Source of the DNA: Thermoleophilia bacterium
GTDB lineage: Bacteria > Actinomycetota > Thermoleophilia > Gaiellales > Gaiellaceae
Reading direction: 5' to 3'
Length of the DNA: 6,302 nt
Assembly (NCBI GenBank): GCA_014534415.1
Contig: JACVRM010000126.1
Span: 1 to 6,302 of the forward strand
In this document: piece by piece, positions 6,107 through 6,302 of the stretch
Layout of the letters: every line of letters begins with the position of its first letter
Position numbering within the stretch: the first letter of the stretch is position 1
Made by a program: the position numbers and the translations under genes
Notes under the pieces: model-generated
Databases searched by the model: none
The model's input: the letters and a program-made list of their open reading frames with translations, nothing else
Told to the model about the DNA's origin: nothing

Positions 6107-6230
6107 GCAGCATCCGGCCGCCGCGCGGCTCGCCGGCGTAGGCCAGCTCGGCGCGCGCGTGGTCGCGGTCGCCCGGCAGGCCGATTGCGCCGAGGAGCGC
6201 GCCGTCCTCGCGCCGCTCGACCGCAAACAT
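6105..6230 (-). pseudogene. Probable remnant of a GNAT acetyltransferase
   Basis: From ATG 6230 the minus frame reads MFAVERREDGALLGAIGL (1-18), then DRDHARAELAY (21-31) and GEPRGGRM (33-40). This resembles the middle strands and start of motif A of RimJ-like GNAT N-acetyltransferases (a core like FAV-RREDG-LLGAIGL-x-RAELGYW-x-P-RGRGYATEA). The N-terminal strand and helices are absent, since the preceding DNA is the end of another gene. The acetyl-CoA loop is degraded, and the rest of the fold is replaced by the serine hydrolase in another frame. GAGGG (6239-6235) lies 4 nt before the ATG, so a short peptide might still be translated. The frame stays open to 4596 only as a shadow of the hydrolase. 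A chance resemblance is possible. Confidence 0.35.
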
Positions 6231-6244
6231 GACGCCCTCGCCGC

Positions 6245-6301
6245 CTATTCGTCAGGCGTCTCGGCGACGGCGCGGGTCTTGATCTCCTCGACGATCGTCG
6301 G
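6245..6301 (-). CDS. C-terminal end of an unidentified gene, partial
   Basis: The minus frame from the right edge reads 18 codons (PTIVEEIKTRAVAETPDE) and ends at TAG 6247-6245. The mixed, acidic composition looks coding and not like a GC-rich shadow frame. The fragment is too short to name. Its stop lies 14 bp before ATG 6230. With no promoter visible before the serine hydrolase, this gene may be the head of a transcript that includes the hydrolase. Confidence 0.4.
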   Translation of the reverse strand, partial: PTIVEEIKTRAVAETPDE

Positions 6302-6302
6302 G

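Noticed and set aside
4596..6230. 544-codon open frame on the minus strand beginning at ATG 6230
   Set aside because: Only the first 40 or so codons resemble a protein family. The rest overlaps the serine hydrolase in another frame and is Arg-rich shadow sequence.
1..6302. Search for CRISPR repeats, tRNA or rRNA genes, transposases, toxin-antitoxin or phage defence genes
   Set aside because: No repeated spacer pattern, cloverleaf, rRNA-like stretch or relevant protein motif was found by reading both strands.

Overview
The window is very GC-rich. Nearly every codon ends in G or C, start codons are often GTG or TTG, and Shine-Dalgarno sequences are almost absent. At least two start codons instead sit exactly 7 nt behind a TANNNT-type -10 box, the arrangement of leaderless transcripts. 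With the protein families present (an actinobacterial-type Mug glycosylase, DUF3052, an OsmC relative), this suggests a high-GC actinobacterium, perhaps of the Thermoleophilia. The taxonomic call is inference.

Layout. Positions 1-587 (minus) hold a uracil/thymine mismatch DNA glycosylase (Mug) that runs off the left edge. Its last visible residues look like the start of a NUDIX domain, so it may be a Mug-NUDIX fusion. Upstream of it on the same strand is a conserved-looking 61-residue protein (678-863) with a clean promoter. A 74-bp divergent spacer separates that gene from an OsmC-like protein (938-1336, plus). After a 222-bp non-coding gap comes a tight plus-strand cluster: an NAD(P)-binding epimerase/reductase-like SDR (1559-2593), a short DUF3052 protein (2599-2928), a hotdog-fold thioesterase (2939-3337) and an M16 zinc peptidase (3334-4599). 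Gaps are 5 and 10 bp, and the last pair overlaps by 4 bp, so this is very probably one operon.

Convergent to the operon, with only 16 bp between the stop codons, is a secreted serine hydrolase of the beta-lactamase/transpeptidase fold on the minus strand (4616-6106). It has a long N-terminal extension. Upstream of it are a probable remnant of a GNAT acetyltransferase (about 6105-6230) and the last 18 codons of an unidentified gene at the right edge.

The genes do not form a recognisable pathway. Themes are base-damage repair (Mug and perhaps NUDIX), peroxide/thiol chemistry (OsmC), thioester hydrolysis, proteolysis and the cell envelope. I see no rRNA, tRNA, CRISPR array, insertion sequence, phage gene or defence system. 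The most interesting points are the possible Mug-NUDIX fusion, the leaderless promoter pattern, the internally shortened DUF3052 protein and the extended serine hydrolase lacking a visible class A Glu166 motif.
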